DNA from: Chloroflexota bacterium | GTDB taxonomy: Bacteria; Chloroflexota; Dehalococcoidia; Bin125 | Direction of reading: 5' to 3' | DNA: 64,000 nucleotides | Assembly (NCBI GenBank): GCA_009838735.1 | Contig: VXQZ01000002.1 | Span: 47,751-111,750, forward strand | In this document: positions 43,297-52,340 of the stretch, in pieces | How the letters are laid out: each line of letters begins with the position of its first letter | Position numbering within the stretch: the first letter of the stretch is position 1 | Program-made: the position numbers and the translations under genes | The notes under the pieces: model-generated | Seen by the model: the letters and a program-made list of their open reading frames with translations, nothing else | Databases searched by the model: none | What the model was told of the DNA's origin: nothing

Positions 43297-45643
43297 ATCT
43301 CTGGTCCCGCTCACGCTCGCGATTCTCCTGTTCTCAGTTCCCAACCAACCCGGTTCCGTTCACGCGTCGCACAATCCCAGCCTAATGATCACCGAGGTGT
43401 ATCCCAACGCCGCCGCGGACGGCACTTCCCTCGAGTCCTACGAATGGATCGAAATCCACAACCTCGAGCGCCATCCGGTCAACCTCGACGGCTGGACCAT
43501 CGAGGACGCGCAGGCCATCGCCCCGCTACCTGCGTTCGAGCTGCAGGGCGGAGAATCGGTCCTGGTCGTCGGCCGCGCGGCCGACATTTCGGTTCCCGCC
43601 GGTCGATCGCTCATCATCCTCGAATCGCGCAATATCGGCACCGGCCTGCGCAACGCCGGCGATCGCGTCGCGCTAATCAATCCGTACGGAGTTCGCTACG
43701 ACGCTGTCAGTTGGGGAGACGTCCGCTGGCCGCGTGCAACCGAGCCGCCCAATCCGCGCCAATCGATCATCAGAAATGCCTTGGGCAACCAGTCCGTCTC
43801 AGATCGCCTGACGCCTTGGACGCTCGGCGAAGCCATCAGCGCGGAGCCCGAACGCCATCGTCATCCACGGCCCGAGACCTCGGTCCGCATCACCAGAGCG
43901 CTGATCGATCCGAAGGATGACGAGCCGGAGACGATCACGATTCGAAACATCTCACGCCAACCATTGATCACGGTCAACTGGACGCTCACCGTCAACAACT
44001 CGCTGATCAGGTTGCGCTCAGTCCGAATCGAACCCGGCGACGAGTACGACATCCAGGAGCCCGACGGTGTCATCGGCAGCGGACTGTCCAGTGAGGGTGG
44101 TCACCTCGTGCTCCGAGACAGCAACGGCAACTGGCTGTCGACGGCCAGCTGGGGCAATGACGAAACGTTCCACCAATTGCCTCCGTCCTCGGCAGGAGAA
44201 GTGCTGCATTTCAGTCCGTTCGCCAGGATCCATCCTCGAGTCCCATGGTTCGACGTTGGCCGTCACCACACCACGCTCGTCAGTTCATGGCACGAGGCGA
44301 CCTCGCTTCGCGGATCAACCGTCGCCGCGCGAGAGTATCGCGTTCCGCCCCTTTCGATGGTCCGGCAAGAATCACAGGAAGCGACAATATGGATCAGCGA
44401 GGTCTATCCGAATGCCGGGCAAGGTCGCAACGATCATTCCTACGAGTGGTTTGAACTGACCAACTCGTCCGATCAGCCAATGCCGCTCGACGACTGGTCA
44501 ATCGCCGACAACACCTCGTCCGACCTCCTGGATGGCATCATCGTGCCACCAGACTCATCCATCGCTATCGGCGCCTCCGAACTCGCTGGGTCGGAGGTCG
44601 TCGTTGCGATCACTGACGGCCGAATCGGCAACGGACTCGCCAACAGTGGCGATCAGCTACGTCTGATCGATCCCGCCGGCGAGATAGTCAGCGCAATCAG
44701 CTGGGGTGACGACCGCTCGTACGACGCGATCACCGCGCCCGATCAGGAAGAGTCAGTCCAACGCGCATCCCCGGATGAACCGCCATTTGTTCGCAAGCCT
44801 TCACCCGGCATGCTCAATCCATCTCCCCCGGCCCCGCCCACTGCGAGCGCTCCTGATGCGCAACCGCCGCCGACCCGCCCAGTCGGCGTCCCAGATTCGA
44901 TGCAACCCGTCCAATCGGAATCGTCGCCGAATCAGGTCCTTCCCGAGGCCGAACTGAGGCTGAGGATCACGGAGATTCTGCCGGCGCCGCTGCCGGGCGA
45001 ACCGGAATGGGTCGAGATTCACAATCCAACCGACCAATCGATCAACCTCTCCGGGTGGTCAATAGGGGACAACAGTCGACACACTGAACTCCAGGGAGAG
45101 CTCGGCGCCGGCGCTTACCTGGTGGTTGCCACGAAATCGCTGGAGATAGAGGCAGATACCATCATCGTGGAGCGGATCGGCAACGGCCTCAACAACGACG
45201 CCGACACCATTTCAGTCTTCGCCCCCGATGGACAGCCCGTTCACGAAGTCAGCTATGGACACGACGACCTGCCTGCTCCCGCCCAGGGCCTGTCGATCGC
45301 GGTCGAGCCTGAGCGCTGGACAGTGACCGCCCATCCGACACCCGGGACCGCAGAGGTGACGCCGCTCCTTGGAGACGCCGTTCGATCCGCCTCGCTCAAG
45401 ACACCAGTCTCAGACGAAGGCCGCCTGCCAATCGTGAATGCGCCACCCGAAGAGGGCGTTAACGCCTGGATGATCGTCAGCTTCGCTCTGATCGGCGTCA
45501 TCCTCACGCTCGTGATCCGCAGAGTCCAACCGGTCGAGAGCGCTCCAGAGCCGGAGGTCCAACCGGCGACGTACAACGGCCCAGTAGACGAGTCGGCCAC
45601 GCTCGACCACGCCCAGCGCCAGAACGAGTCCGACGGGCCATGA
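43265..45643 (+). CDS. exported, membrane-anchored protein with four lamin-tail-like domains
   Basis: Surface protein of about 792 aa. The N-terminus has a signal peptide (basic RSFPK, hydrophobic LVPLTLAILLFSV, then HAS). Lamin tail domains start near residues 41 (ITEVYPNAAADG ... YEWIEIHN), 376 (ISEVYPNAGQGRNDHSYEWF) and 566 (ITEILPAPLPGEPEWVEIHN); a degenerate fourth lies at 206-297. A Pro-rich linker (516-561) precedes the last domain and one transmembrane helix (735-754) plus a short cytoplasmic tail ends it. Start: CTG at 43265 with GAGGA eight bases upstream; a TTG at 43193 is possible but lacks an RBS and would bury the signal peptide. Role unknown; adhesion or wall attachment is a guess. 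Confidence 0.8.
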   Translation: MFAVALRSFPKSLVPLTLAILLFSVPNQPGSVHASHNPSLMITEVYPNAAADGTSLESYEWIEIHNLERHPVNLDGWTIEDAQAIAPLPAFELQGGESVLVVGRAADISVPAGRSLIILESRNIGTGLRNAGDRVALINPYGVRYDAVSWGDVRWPRATEPPNPRQSIIRNALGNQSVSDRLTPWTLGEAISAEPERHRHPRPETSVRITRALIDPKDDEPETITIRNISRQPLITVNWTLTVNNSLIRLRSVRIEPGDEYDIQEPDGVIGSGLSSEGGHLVLRDSNGNWLSTASWGNDETFHQLPPSSAGEVLHFSPFARIHPRVPWFDVGRHHTTLVSSWHEATSLRGSTVAAREYRVPPLSMVRQESQEATIWISEVYPNAGQGRNDHSYEWFELTNSSDQPMPLDDWSIADNTSSDLLDGIIVPPDSSIAIGASELAGSEVVVAITDGRIGNGLANSGDQLRLIDPAGEIVSAISWGDDRSYDAITAPDQEESVQRASPDEPPFVRKPSPGMLNPSPPAPPTASAPDAQPPPTRPVGVPDSMQPVQSESSPNQVLPEAELRLRITEILPAPLPGEPEWVEIHNPTDQSINLSGWSIGDNSRHTELQGELGAGAYLVVATKSLEIEADTIIVERIGNGLNNDADTISVFAPDGQPVHEVSYGHDDLPAPAQGLSIAVEPERWTVTAHPTPGTAEVTPLLGDAVRSASLKTPVSDEGRLPIVNAPPEEGVNAWMIVSFALIGVILTLVIRRVQPVESAPEPEVQPATYNGPVDESATLDHAQRQNESDGP

Positions 45644-46419
45644 TCGACTCCGACCGGATCCGCATTGCCGTCGCCATCGCCCGCAGCGGCGCCGCTTCGC
45701 GGCGCGCCGCCGAGGAGCTCGTTAGACAACGAAGAATCGCGGTCGACGGCCAGGTGGTCACCGACCTGTCTCTTCGCGTCCTTCCTGCGAGTCAACAGAT
45801 CACCCTCGACGGTCGGCCATTGGCCGAACCAGAACCGCTTCGCTACTACGCGCTCAACAAACCGCGAGGCGTGCTCTCGACGGTGCGGGACGACCGCGGC
45901 CGCCACACAGTGGTCGAGTTCCTTCCCCGGGACGCACCGCGTTGCGTCCCGGTCGGTCGGCTGGATCTGGACAGCGAAGGTCTGCTGTTGCTGACCAACG
46001 ACGGCCCATTGGTGGACCGATTGCTGCATCCGTCCCAGGAGGTGCAGCGCGTTTACCTGGCCGAGGTCATCGGCCAACCGAGCGATCGGGCTCTGGATCG
46101 AATCTTCGAAGGCATCCGCGACCAGGACGAGCTCCTGCAGGCCAAACCTGCCAGGTCGCGTCGCCCAGGTCGGAGTTTGAATAAGCGCCGGACCACCTCA
46201 TGGCTCACCCTGACGCTGCACACCGGACGGAAACGCGAGGTGCGGCGCTTGTGCGACGCTATCGGCCATCCGGTCGTCACCCTGCGCCGGGTGCGCTTTG
46301 GTCCGCTGTTGCTCCGCGATTTGCCGGCTGGCAAGATCCGCCCGTTGAGCCGCCGGGAGATCCGATTGCTGCGGCGTGCCGCCGGGCTGACCAGCGACAC
46401 CGACAATGCTGAGTCGTAA
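45640..46419 (+). CDS. pseudouridine synthase, RsuA/RluB family
   Basis: 259-aa rRNA-modifying enzyme. The S4 RNA-binding domain (IAVAIARSGAASRRAAEELV) precedes the catalytic domain with the Asp nucleophile in VGRLDLDSEGLLLLTNDG, YALNKPRGVLSTVRDDRG and the C-terminal TGRKREVRRLCDAIGHPV. RsuA (16S) and RluB (23S) are hard to tell apart; the S4 domain fits both. Four-base overlap with the surface-protein gene. An RsuA-like gene before cmk is a widespread arrangement. Confidence 0.93.
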   Translation: MIDSDRIRIAVAIARSGAASRRAAEELVRQRRIAVDGQVVTDLSLRVLPASQQITLDGRPLAEPEPLRYYALNKPRGVLSTVRDDRGRHTVVEFLPRDAPRCVPVGRLDLDSEGLLLLTNDGPLVDRLLHPSQEVQRVYLAEVIGQPSDRALDRIFEGIRDQDELLQAKPARSRRPGRSLNKRRTTSWLTLTLHTGRKREVRRLCDAIGHPVVTLRRVRFGPLLLRDLPAGKIRPLSRREIRLLRRAAGLTSDTDNAES

Positions 46420-46443
46420 GCAGCCCGCCACTACCATTGTGCT

Positions 46444-47184
46444 GTGGCACCCTCACGAAATCCTGACTGCCGAAACCGACTCGTCGCGATCGATGGTCCG
46501 GTCGCTTCAGGCAAGACCGCCGTTGGCCGCGCCCTGGCGAAGCGCCTCGGCTGGCGGCTCTTCGACACCGGAATCATGTATCGCGCCGCGACCTGGCAGG
46601 CACAGCGCAAAGGCGTCCATCTGGACGAAGAGGACAGCGTTGCTGAACTAATCCGAGCGGCGGAGTTTCATCTATCCCCGAGAACCGATGCGGATTCGGT
46701 GGAAATGGACGTCTTCGTTGACGGCGACAACGCCACGCCGCACCTGCGCCAGCCACAAGTCGAGTCGGGAGTTCCGATTGTCGCCGCCAACGCTGGCGTG
46801 CGGGAGCTGATGGTTGCCATTCAACAGTCGGAGGCGGCGCAAGGCTGCATGATCGTCGTGGGACGCGACATCGGCACCGTCGTGTTGCCCGAGGCCCCGG
46901 TCAAGATCTTCCTCGACGCCAGCGAAGAAGTGCGAGCCCGTCGGCGAGCCGCCGAGCAGTACGGCGGCGCCGACGAGGCCACCGTGCTCAAGGCGACACA
47001 GCGCCGCGATCGGCGCGACCGAGGCCGGGCCGCCTCGCCGCTCATCGTGGCTGCAAACGCGGTCAGGCTGGACACATCGGACCTGTCGCTCGACCAGGCA
47101 ATAGATGCTGCCGAGACAATCGTTCGCGAACGTTTGCCCGATCTCGCGATCCAACAAGCAACTTCGCCTGCCAGACAGAGATAG
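46444..47184 (+). CDS. cmk: cytidylate kinase
   Basis: 246-aa NMP kinase phosphorylating CMP and dCMP. P-loop AIDGPVASGKTAVGRALAKR, the CMP-binding RLFDTGIMYRAATW, GRDIGTVVLPEAPVKIFLDA and the lid RRDRRDRGRAASPL are all present. The GTG at 46444 is the first start that keeps the P-loop near the N-terminus. It is four bases from plsC, the usual cmk-plsC pair. Confidence 0.95.
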   Translation: MAPSRNPDCRNRLVAIDGPVASGKTAVGRALAKRLGWRLFDTGIMYRAATWQAQRKGVHLDEEDSVAELIRAAEFHLSPRTDADSVEMDVFVDGDNATPHLRQPQVESGVPIVAANAGVRELMVAIQQSEAAQGCMIVVGRDIGTVVLPEAPVKIFLDASEEVRARRRAAEQYGGADEATVLKATQRRDRRDRGRAASPLIVAANAVRLDTSDLSLDQAIDAAETIVRERLPDLAIQQATSPARQR

Positions 47185-47187
47185 CAA

Positions 47188-48015
47188 ATGCGCCGACGCG
47201 TGTACCGCTGGGTCACTCGACAACTGACTCGCCTCGTGTTCGGCGAGTACAAGGCACTGGCCGACATCGGCATGATGGGTATGCCCAACGCGTCGCGAGT
47301 CTGGTTCCTGGTTGCCGGCTTCTTCGCCCGGTTGGCATTCCTCAGGATTGTGCGCTGCCAATGGAACCATTTCGACCGCATCCCCAAGGGCGGCGTGATC
47401 ATCGCCTCGAATCATGTCTCGTCGGCGGATCCGGCGATGATGGCGTCTGCCATCTATCCCCGCTCTCCCCGATACATGGCGAAGGTCGAGCTCTTTCAGA
47501 AAGAACCAATCATTGGCTATCTCTTCGCACTGTCCGGCGCGTTTCCGGTGCGGCGCGGAGCAGGGGATCGATTGGCAATTCGCGAAGCTGAGCGTCTGCT
47601 GGCCAACGGCGCTGTCGTCGGCATGTTCCCCGAGGGCCACCGTTCCGACACCGGCGCCATGATGCAAGCCCACTCCGGTACCGCGCTGCTCGCCTTGCGC
47701 ACCCAGGTTCCCGTGGTCGCGGTCGGAATCACCGGATCCGAGCGCATGCGGGCCGGCTGGCGCTCCCTGATCGCGCGAACAACGGTCCGGATGACTGCGT
47801 CGAACCCATTCGTGGTCAGGCCCAGGGGCGCCCGCGTGACGCGCGACGACATCGACGCCGCGCATATCACTATCATGCGAGCCATTGCCGAACAGCTACC
47901 CCCCGCGTATCGTGGCGTATATGCGGACCTGGTCGACGACGACGCCGATCAGGATGGCAGGAGCGGCCACATCGGCGACGACAAACCTGACGACAAACCT
48001 GGAGCAGCAGCATGA
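47188..48015 (+). CDS. plsC: 1-acyl-sn-glycerol-3-phosphate acyltransferase
   Basis: 275-aa membrane-associated acyltransferase making phosphatidic acid. Motif I NHVSSADPAMMA (HxxxxD variant NHVSSAD), motif II GAFPVRRGAGDR, motif III FPEGHRSDTGAM and motif IV VPVVAVGITGSE are in order. An N-terminal hydrophobic stretch (VWFLVAGFFARLAFLRIV) anchors it. The C-terminus has an Asp-rich tail (DDDADQDGRSGHIGDDKPDD). It overlaps ispH by four bases. Confidence 0.95.
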   Translation: MRRRVYRWVTRQLTRLVFGEYKALADIGMMGMPNASRVWFLVAGFFARLAFLRIVRCQWNHFDRIPKGGVIIASNHVSSADPAMMASAIYPRSPRYMAKVELFQKEPIIGYLFALSGAFPVRRGAGDRLAIREAERLLANGAVVGMFPEGHRSDTGAMMQAHSGTALLALRTQVPVVAVGITGSERMRAGWRSLIARTTVRMTASNPFVVRPRGARVTRDDIDAAHITIMRAIAEQLPPAYRGVYADLVDDDADQDGRSGHIGDDKPDDKPGAAA

Positions 48016-48887
48016 AAATTCACCGCGCGAGCGACATGGGCTTCTGCTTCGGCGTGCGTCGAGCGGTCGACATGATGAAAGAGGCGGCCGCCAACGGCAC
48101 GAGAGTGACCACCCTCGGACAGGTGGTTCACAACCCGCAGGTGGTCGAGGAACTCGAACACACTGGAATCAGAGTTAAGGAAGACCGCTCGGCGGTCGGC
48201 GTCGAGACCGACACGGTCGCGATCACGGCGCACGGCGTCGGCGAGACCGTCGTCCGCGACATTGAAGATCGCGGACTCAAAGTGATCGATACCACCTGTC
48301 AGTTCGTCTCGCGTTCCCAGCGTGCCGCGCGAAATCTGGCCGAACGTGGCTTTACCGTCATCATCTTCGGCGATCCCACGCATCCCGAGGTCAAGGGCGT
48401 GCTCGGCTGGTGCCGTGGACGCGGCATCGTGATCAAGGATGAGTCGCTCGAAGACCTCCCCGACTATCTGCCTTCCAAGATTGGCGTGATCTCTCAGACC
48501 ACGCACACCCCCGAGCGCTTCGCCGTGTTCGTCGCCAATCTGATGCGCGCGCGGATCGACCAAATCACCGAGATCAGAGTGGTCAATGTGCTGTGCAATG
48601 CCACGACGTCCCAACAGGCCGCCACGCGCGATCTCACGGAGGACGTCGACCTGATGATCGTCGTCGGCGGTCACAACTCCGCCAACACCAGGCACCTGGC
48701 CGAACTCTCCCGAGCCAACGGCGTCGAGACATATCACGTCGAGACCGCCGATGAACTCAAGCGTGAGTGGTTCGACGGCCACAAAGACATTGGCGTCACC
48801 GCCGGCGCGTCAACTCCCGACTTCTCGATTGACGCCGTGGTCGAACGAATCGAAGAAATCGACGCCGCGATGTCGGCCGCCGTCTAG
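48012..48887 (+). CDS. ispH: 4-hydroxy-3-methylbut-2-enyl diphosphate reductase
   Basis: 291-aa [4Fe-4S] enzyme giving IPP and DMAPP, the last MEP-pathway step. The three cluster cysteines are in MGFCFGVRRAVDM (Cys12), DTTCQFVSRSQRAARN and NVLCNATTSQQAA; the HGVGETV and VVGGHNSANTRHLAEL motifs bind substrate. The ATG at 48012 overlaps plsC. ispE, an earlier step, is at 79-1011. Confidence 0.96.
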   Translation: MKIHRASDMGFCFGVRRAVDMMKEAAANGTRVTTLGQVVHNPQVVEELEHTGIRVKEDRSAVGVETDTVAITAHGVGETVVRDIEDRGLKVIDTTCQFVSRSQRAARNLAERGFTVIIFGDPTHPEVKGVLGWCRGRGIVIKDESLEDLPDYLPSKIGVISQTTHTPERFAVFVANLMRARIDQITEIRVVNVLCNATTSQQAATRDLTEDVDLMIVVGGHNSANTRHLAELSRANGVETYHVETADELKREWFDGHKDIGVTAGASTPDFSIDAVVERIEEIDAAMSAAV

Positions 48888-48918
48888 CTACACCCCGATA
48901 GGGTTTCTCGGACTGCGA

Positions 48919-50340
48919 ATGTCCCGTCCGCGCCGTACCGTCGTTCCACCGGGCGCTATCAGCGCCGTCGAGCCTGACTCAATCGCCGAAGAAGCCGGAC
49001 TGCGTCCCGGCGACCAGGTGCTGGCGGTCAACGGTCAGCCAATCCGCGACCCGGTGGACTACCGATTTCAAACGACCGACGACTTCGTCGAGCTTGAGGT
49101 CGTACATGACGGCGAACTCGCCATCGTCGAGTTTGAGAAGCCGATTGATGAGCCGCTCGGGATCGAGTTCACGGACGAAGCGTTTGACGGTACCCGAATC
49201 TGTAACAACAAGTGTTTCTTCTGTTTCCTCAAGGGATTGCCCAAGGGTCTGCGGCGTCCGCTCTACGTCAAGGACGATGACTACCGGCTCTCCTTCCTGC
49301 ACGGCAACTTCGTCACGCTCACCAACCTCTCGGACGACGATTGGACTCGCCTCGAGGAGCAACGGCTGAGCCCACTGCACGTGAGCGTCCATGCCACAGA
49401 CCTGGAACTGCGGCGACGGCTGCTGGGCAACCGAAACGCCCCCGACATTCTCGAGCAACTGCGACGGCTCGCCGACATGCGGATCGAGGTCCACACGCAG
49501 GTCGTGCTATGTCCGGGGGTGAACGACGGCGACGCGCTCGATCAGACGGTTGGGGACCTGCTCAGTCAAGGGAACGTGGTATCAATCGGCGTGGTGCCAG
49601 TGGGCTCCTCACTGGAAGGCGAGGAGCGGATCAAAGACGCGGGTATGCGGGCGCACAGCAAGTCCGAGGCCCAGCGAGTGGTCAGGCAGCTGCGACGCTG
49701 GCAGCGCCAGACCCGCTCGCAACGGGGTAACTCGGTCGTGTTTCCCAGTGATGAGTTCTATCTCACCGCCGGCGCTCAGATTCCCTCGAAGCGGCGCTAC
49801 GACGGCTTCCCGCAGTGGGAAAACGGCGTCGGCATGACCCGCACCTTGATAGAGGACTGGCGCAACACCCGGCGCCGGATTCAGGAGGGCCGACTCAACG
49901 TTCCCTCAACTTCGGCTCTGATCGCCTGCGGCACACTCATCGCCCCAACGCTTCGTGAGTTGTGCAACGAAGTCTCTGCCCTGACCGGCGTCGACTTTCG
50001 GGTCATCCCAATCCAGAATTCCCTCTTCGGCGAACGGGTCAACGTCAGCGGACTCATCCCCGGCGGAGACTTCGCAATAGCGCTCGCACGCACTGAACTG
50101 GCCGAGCACGTGTTCCTGCCACGAGCATCGCTCGACTACTTCGGGGCGAAATTTCTTGATGATCTCACGCCGGCTGATCTGGAATCCACGCTGAATCGAC
50201 CAGTTTCATTCGTCTACACACTCTCTGAGCTCTTAGAGTCAATGGCAGACGGCAGTGCACGGGACGGTACGGCCAGCAGGCAGCCGCAACCGAATCCGCG
50301 TTCCAACGGTCGCAGTTGGACGACGCCGGCGGCGGGGTAG
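48919..50340 (+). CDS. PDZ-like / radical-SAM protein of the DUF512 family
   Basis: 473-aa protein with an N-terminal PDZ-like domain (GAISAVEPDSIAEEAGLRPG), a CxxxCxxC cluster site CNNKCFFCFLKGLPKG for a [4Fe-4S] radical-SAM-like core, and a C-terminal DUF512 domain (FYLTAGAQIPSKRRYDGFPQ ... GLIPGGDFAIAL). The family is widespread in Firmicutes and Chloroflexota, often beside der, but its reaction is unknown. The ATG at 48919 is used. The C-terminal 35 residues are Ser/Arg/Gln-rich. der is not here; glmS follows. Confidence 0.88.
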   Translation: MSRPRRTVVPPGAISAVEPDSIAEEAGLRPGDQVLAVNGQPIRDPVDYRFQTTDDFVELEVVHDGELAIVEFEKPIDEPLGIEFTDEAFDGTRICNNKCFFCFLKGLPKGLRRPLYVKDDDYRLSFLHGNFVTLTNLSDDDWTRLEEQRLSPLHVSVHATDLELRRRLLGNRNAPDILEQLRRLADMRIEVHTQVVLCPGVNDGDALDQTVGDLLSQGNVVSIGVVPVGSSLEGEERIKDAGMRAHSKSEAQRVVRQLRRWQRQTRSQRGNSVVFPSDEFYLTAGAQIPSKRRYDGFPQWENGVGMTRTLIEDWRNTRRRIQEGRLNVPSTSALIACGTLIAPTLRELCNEVSALTGVDFRVIPIQNSLFGERVNVSGLIPGGDFAIALARTELAEHVFLPRASLDYFGAKFLDDLTPADLESTLNRPVSFVYTLSELLESMADGSARDGTASRQPQPNPRSNGRSWTTPAAG

Positions 50341-50354
50341 ACGCGGGGTTCTAC

Positions 50355-52211
50355 ATGTGTGGCATCGTGGGCTACGTCGGCCATCAAGCAGCCGGCCCGA
50401 TTCTGCTTGAGGGATTGCAACGTCTCGAGTATCGGGGCTATGACTCGTCGGGCATCGCGGTCCTCGACCATGACGGCGCGTTGTCGGTGATGAAGCGAGA
50501 GGGCAAACTTCGCGACCTGCAAGCGGCGATCGAACGGATGCCGGGCGGCGCGACCGGAATTGGTCACACGCGATGGGCCACCCACGGCCAACCGTCCGAT
50601 CGCAATGCCCATCCCCACGCCTCCTCCTCTGGCGACGTGATTGTCGTGCAGAACGGCATTGTCGAGAACTACCGCGAGTTGAAGGCGGAACTGCAGGAAC
50701 GGCTCGACGCCGAAGGTCGTTCCTGGCAATCCGATACCGACACCGAGGTCATTCCCGAGCTGATCTCGAGAGAGCTGGCAGCGGGAAAGTCATTCGGAGA
50801 CGCGCTGGCGTCCGCCATTGGCCGCCTGCGCGGGGCGAACGCGATCGCTGCGGTCCATCGCGGCAGCCCGAACCGGATCTACGCCGCACGCAAGGGTTCC
50901 GCCGGGGGAATTGTGATCGGATACGGCGACGGTGAAATGTTCGTCGCCAGCGACCTCCCCGCGCTGCTGCCCCACACGACCAGTGTGTATCACCTAGAGG
51001 ACGGCGAAATCGCAGCGATTGACCCAGAGAGCGTCACAATCCGGGGTCAAGGGGGAACGCAGTTCCAGCCCGAGCCGACCCAGGTCGACCTGGATCCCGT
51101 CGCGATTGCCCGCGGGCCCTTCCGGCACTTCATGCTCAAGGAGATCCACGAACAGCCTCGCGCGCTGTCTGACACGATTCGCGGCCGGGCCAGACTTGAG
51201 CCGGCGAGCGCGCTCCCCGACGATCTCGATCTGCCGACAGAGACGCTGGCAAGCATCGAGCGAGTATTGGTCATCGGCATGGGCACGTCGCTCCACGCGG
51301 CAATGATCGGACGCTGGTGGATCGAGCAAATCGCCGGCATTCCCGCCGACTTTGACAATGCATCGGAGTTTCGCTTTCGTGCTCCCCTGCTGGGGCCATC
51401 GACCCTGGTCGTCGCCGTCACGCAATCCGGCGAGACGATCGACACCCTGGGCGCCATGAACCACGTGCGCGATCGATGGGGCGCGCCGCAAGTCGTGATC
51501 ACCAACGTCGATGGCTCGGAAGCAACCCGCCAGGCTGACACGTCGATCATCATCCGCTGCGGGCCCGAGGTGGGCGTCGCCTCGACCAAGACGTTTGTCG
51601 GTTCGCTGGCGGCGCTGTATCTGCTCGCCTGCCGGATCGGTCACGCGCAGGGTCGGCTGAGCACGGAGGCGCTCAGTAAACGACTGGAGCAGTTGCTCAC
51701 CGCGCCGTCGCTGCTGGAGCGCGGCATTGGCCAAGCCGCTCGTTGCGCCCAGATCGCCCAGCTGTTCGGCGCTGCCTCAAACTTCCTCGTGCTCGGTCGT
51801 GGCATTGAGTATCCGCTCGCCATGGAAGCGGCCCTCAAGTGCAAAGAGATCTCATACGTTCACGCCGAAGGGTATGCGGCCGGAGAAATGAAGCATGGGC
51901 CGATCGCGTTGCTCGATCAGGGGTTCCCGGTGATTGCGCTGGCGCCCCGCGGCCCGCTATTCGACAAGATGACCTCCACCATTCAACAGGTCAGGGCCCG
52001 ACGAGCGCCGGTGATCGCCGTTGGCGACGAGGGCGACGCCGAACTCGCCGAGCTGGTCGACCATTTCATCGCCGTGCCGCCTGCTCCGCCGCTGCTGACG
52101 CCCTTTTCACTCACGCCGGTGGTCCAGCTGCTCGCATACCAGCTCGCGTTGACTCGGGGTCTGGACATCGACCAGCCGCGCAACCTCGCAAAGACGGTCA
52201 CGGTCGAGTAG
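50355..52211 (+). CDS. glmS: glutamine--fructose-6-phosphate aminotransferase (isomerizing)
   Basis: 618-aa enzyme that makes glucosamine-6-phosphate and commits carbon to UDP-GlcNAc. Cys2 (MCGIVGYVG) is the glutaminase nucleophile, supported by RLEYRGYDSSGIA, GHTRWATHGQPSDRNAHPH and QNGIVENY. Two SIS isomerase domains follow (IGMGTSLHAAMIGRWW; QSGETIDT; EVGVASTKTF; YAAGEMKHGPIALLD). It ends DQPRNLAKTVTVE. The start ATG at 50355 is set by the catalytic Cys. No glmS ribozyme-like leader is apparent. Confidence 0.97.
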   Translation: MCGIVGYVGHQAAGPILLEGLQRLEYRGYDSSGIAVLDHDGALSVMKREGKLRDLQAAIERMPGGATGIGHTRWATHGQPSDRNAHPHASSSGDVIVVQNGIVENYRELKAELQERLDAEGRSWQSDTDTEVIPELISRELAAGKSFGDALASAIGRLRGANAIAAVHRGSPNRIYAARKGSAGGIVIGYGDGEMFVASDLPALLPHTTSVYHLEDGEIAAIDPESVTIRGQGGTQFQPEPTQVDLDPVAIARGPFRHFMLKEIHEQPRALSDTIRGRARLEPASALPDDLDLPTETLASIERVLVIGMGTSLHAAMIGRWWIEQIAGIPADFDNASEFRFRAPLLGPSTLVVAVTQSGETIDTLGAMNHVRDRWGAPQVVITNVDGSEATRQADTSIIIRCGPEVGVASTKTFVGSLAALYLLACRIGHAQGRLSTEALSKRLEQLLTAPSLLERGIGQAARCAQIAQLFGAASNFLVLGRGIEYPLAMEAALKCKEISYVHAEGYAAGEMKHGPIALLDQGFPVIALAPRGPLFDKMTSTIQQVRARRAPVIAVGDEGDAELAELVDHFIAVPPAPPLLTPFSLTPVVQLLAYQLALTRGLDIDQPRNLAKTVTVE

Positions 52212-52340
52212 TCCCGAGCAGACCCTTCTCGACCGCGCGGTAGGCGGGGAAACTGGGTGATAGTCGTGCATTGTCGAGGCGGTGATATCCTGCCTCCGCG
52301 AGCCGTGAACGTCCCAGCCAGCCTTCCGCGGACTTCCTTC

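Noticed and set aside
52212..52340. Small-molecule leader or riboswitch before the PEP synthase gene
   Set aside because: The gap is about 130 bases with no recognisable aptamer motif or terminator/antiterminator pair.
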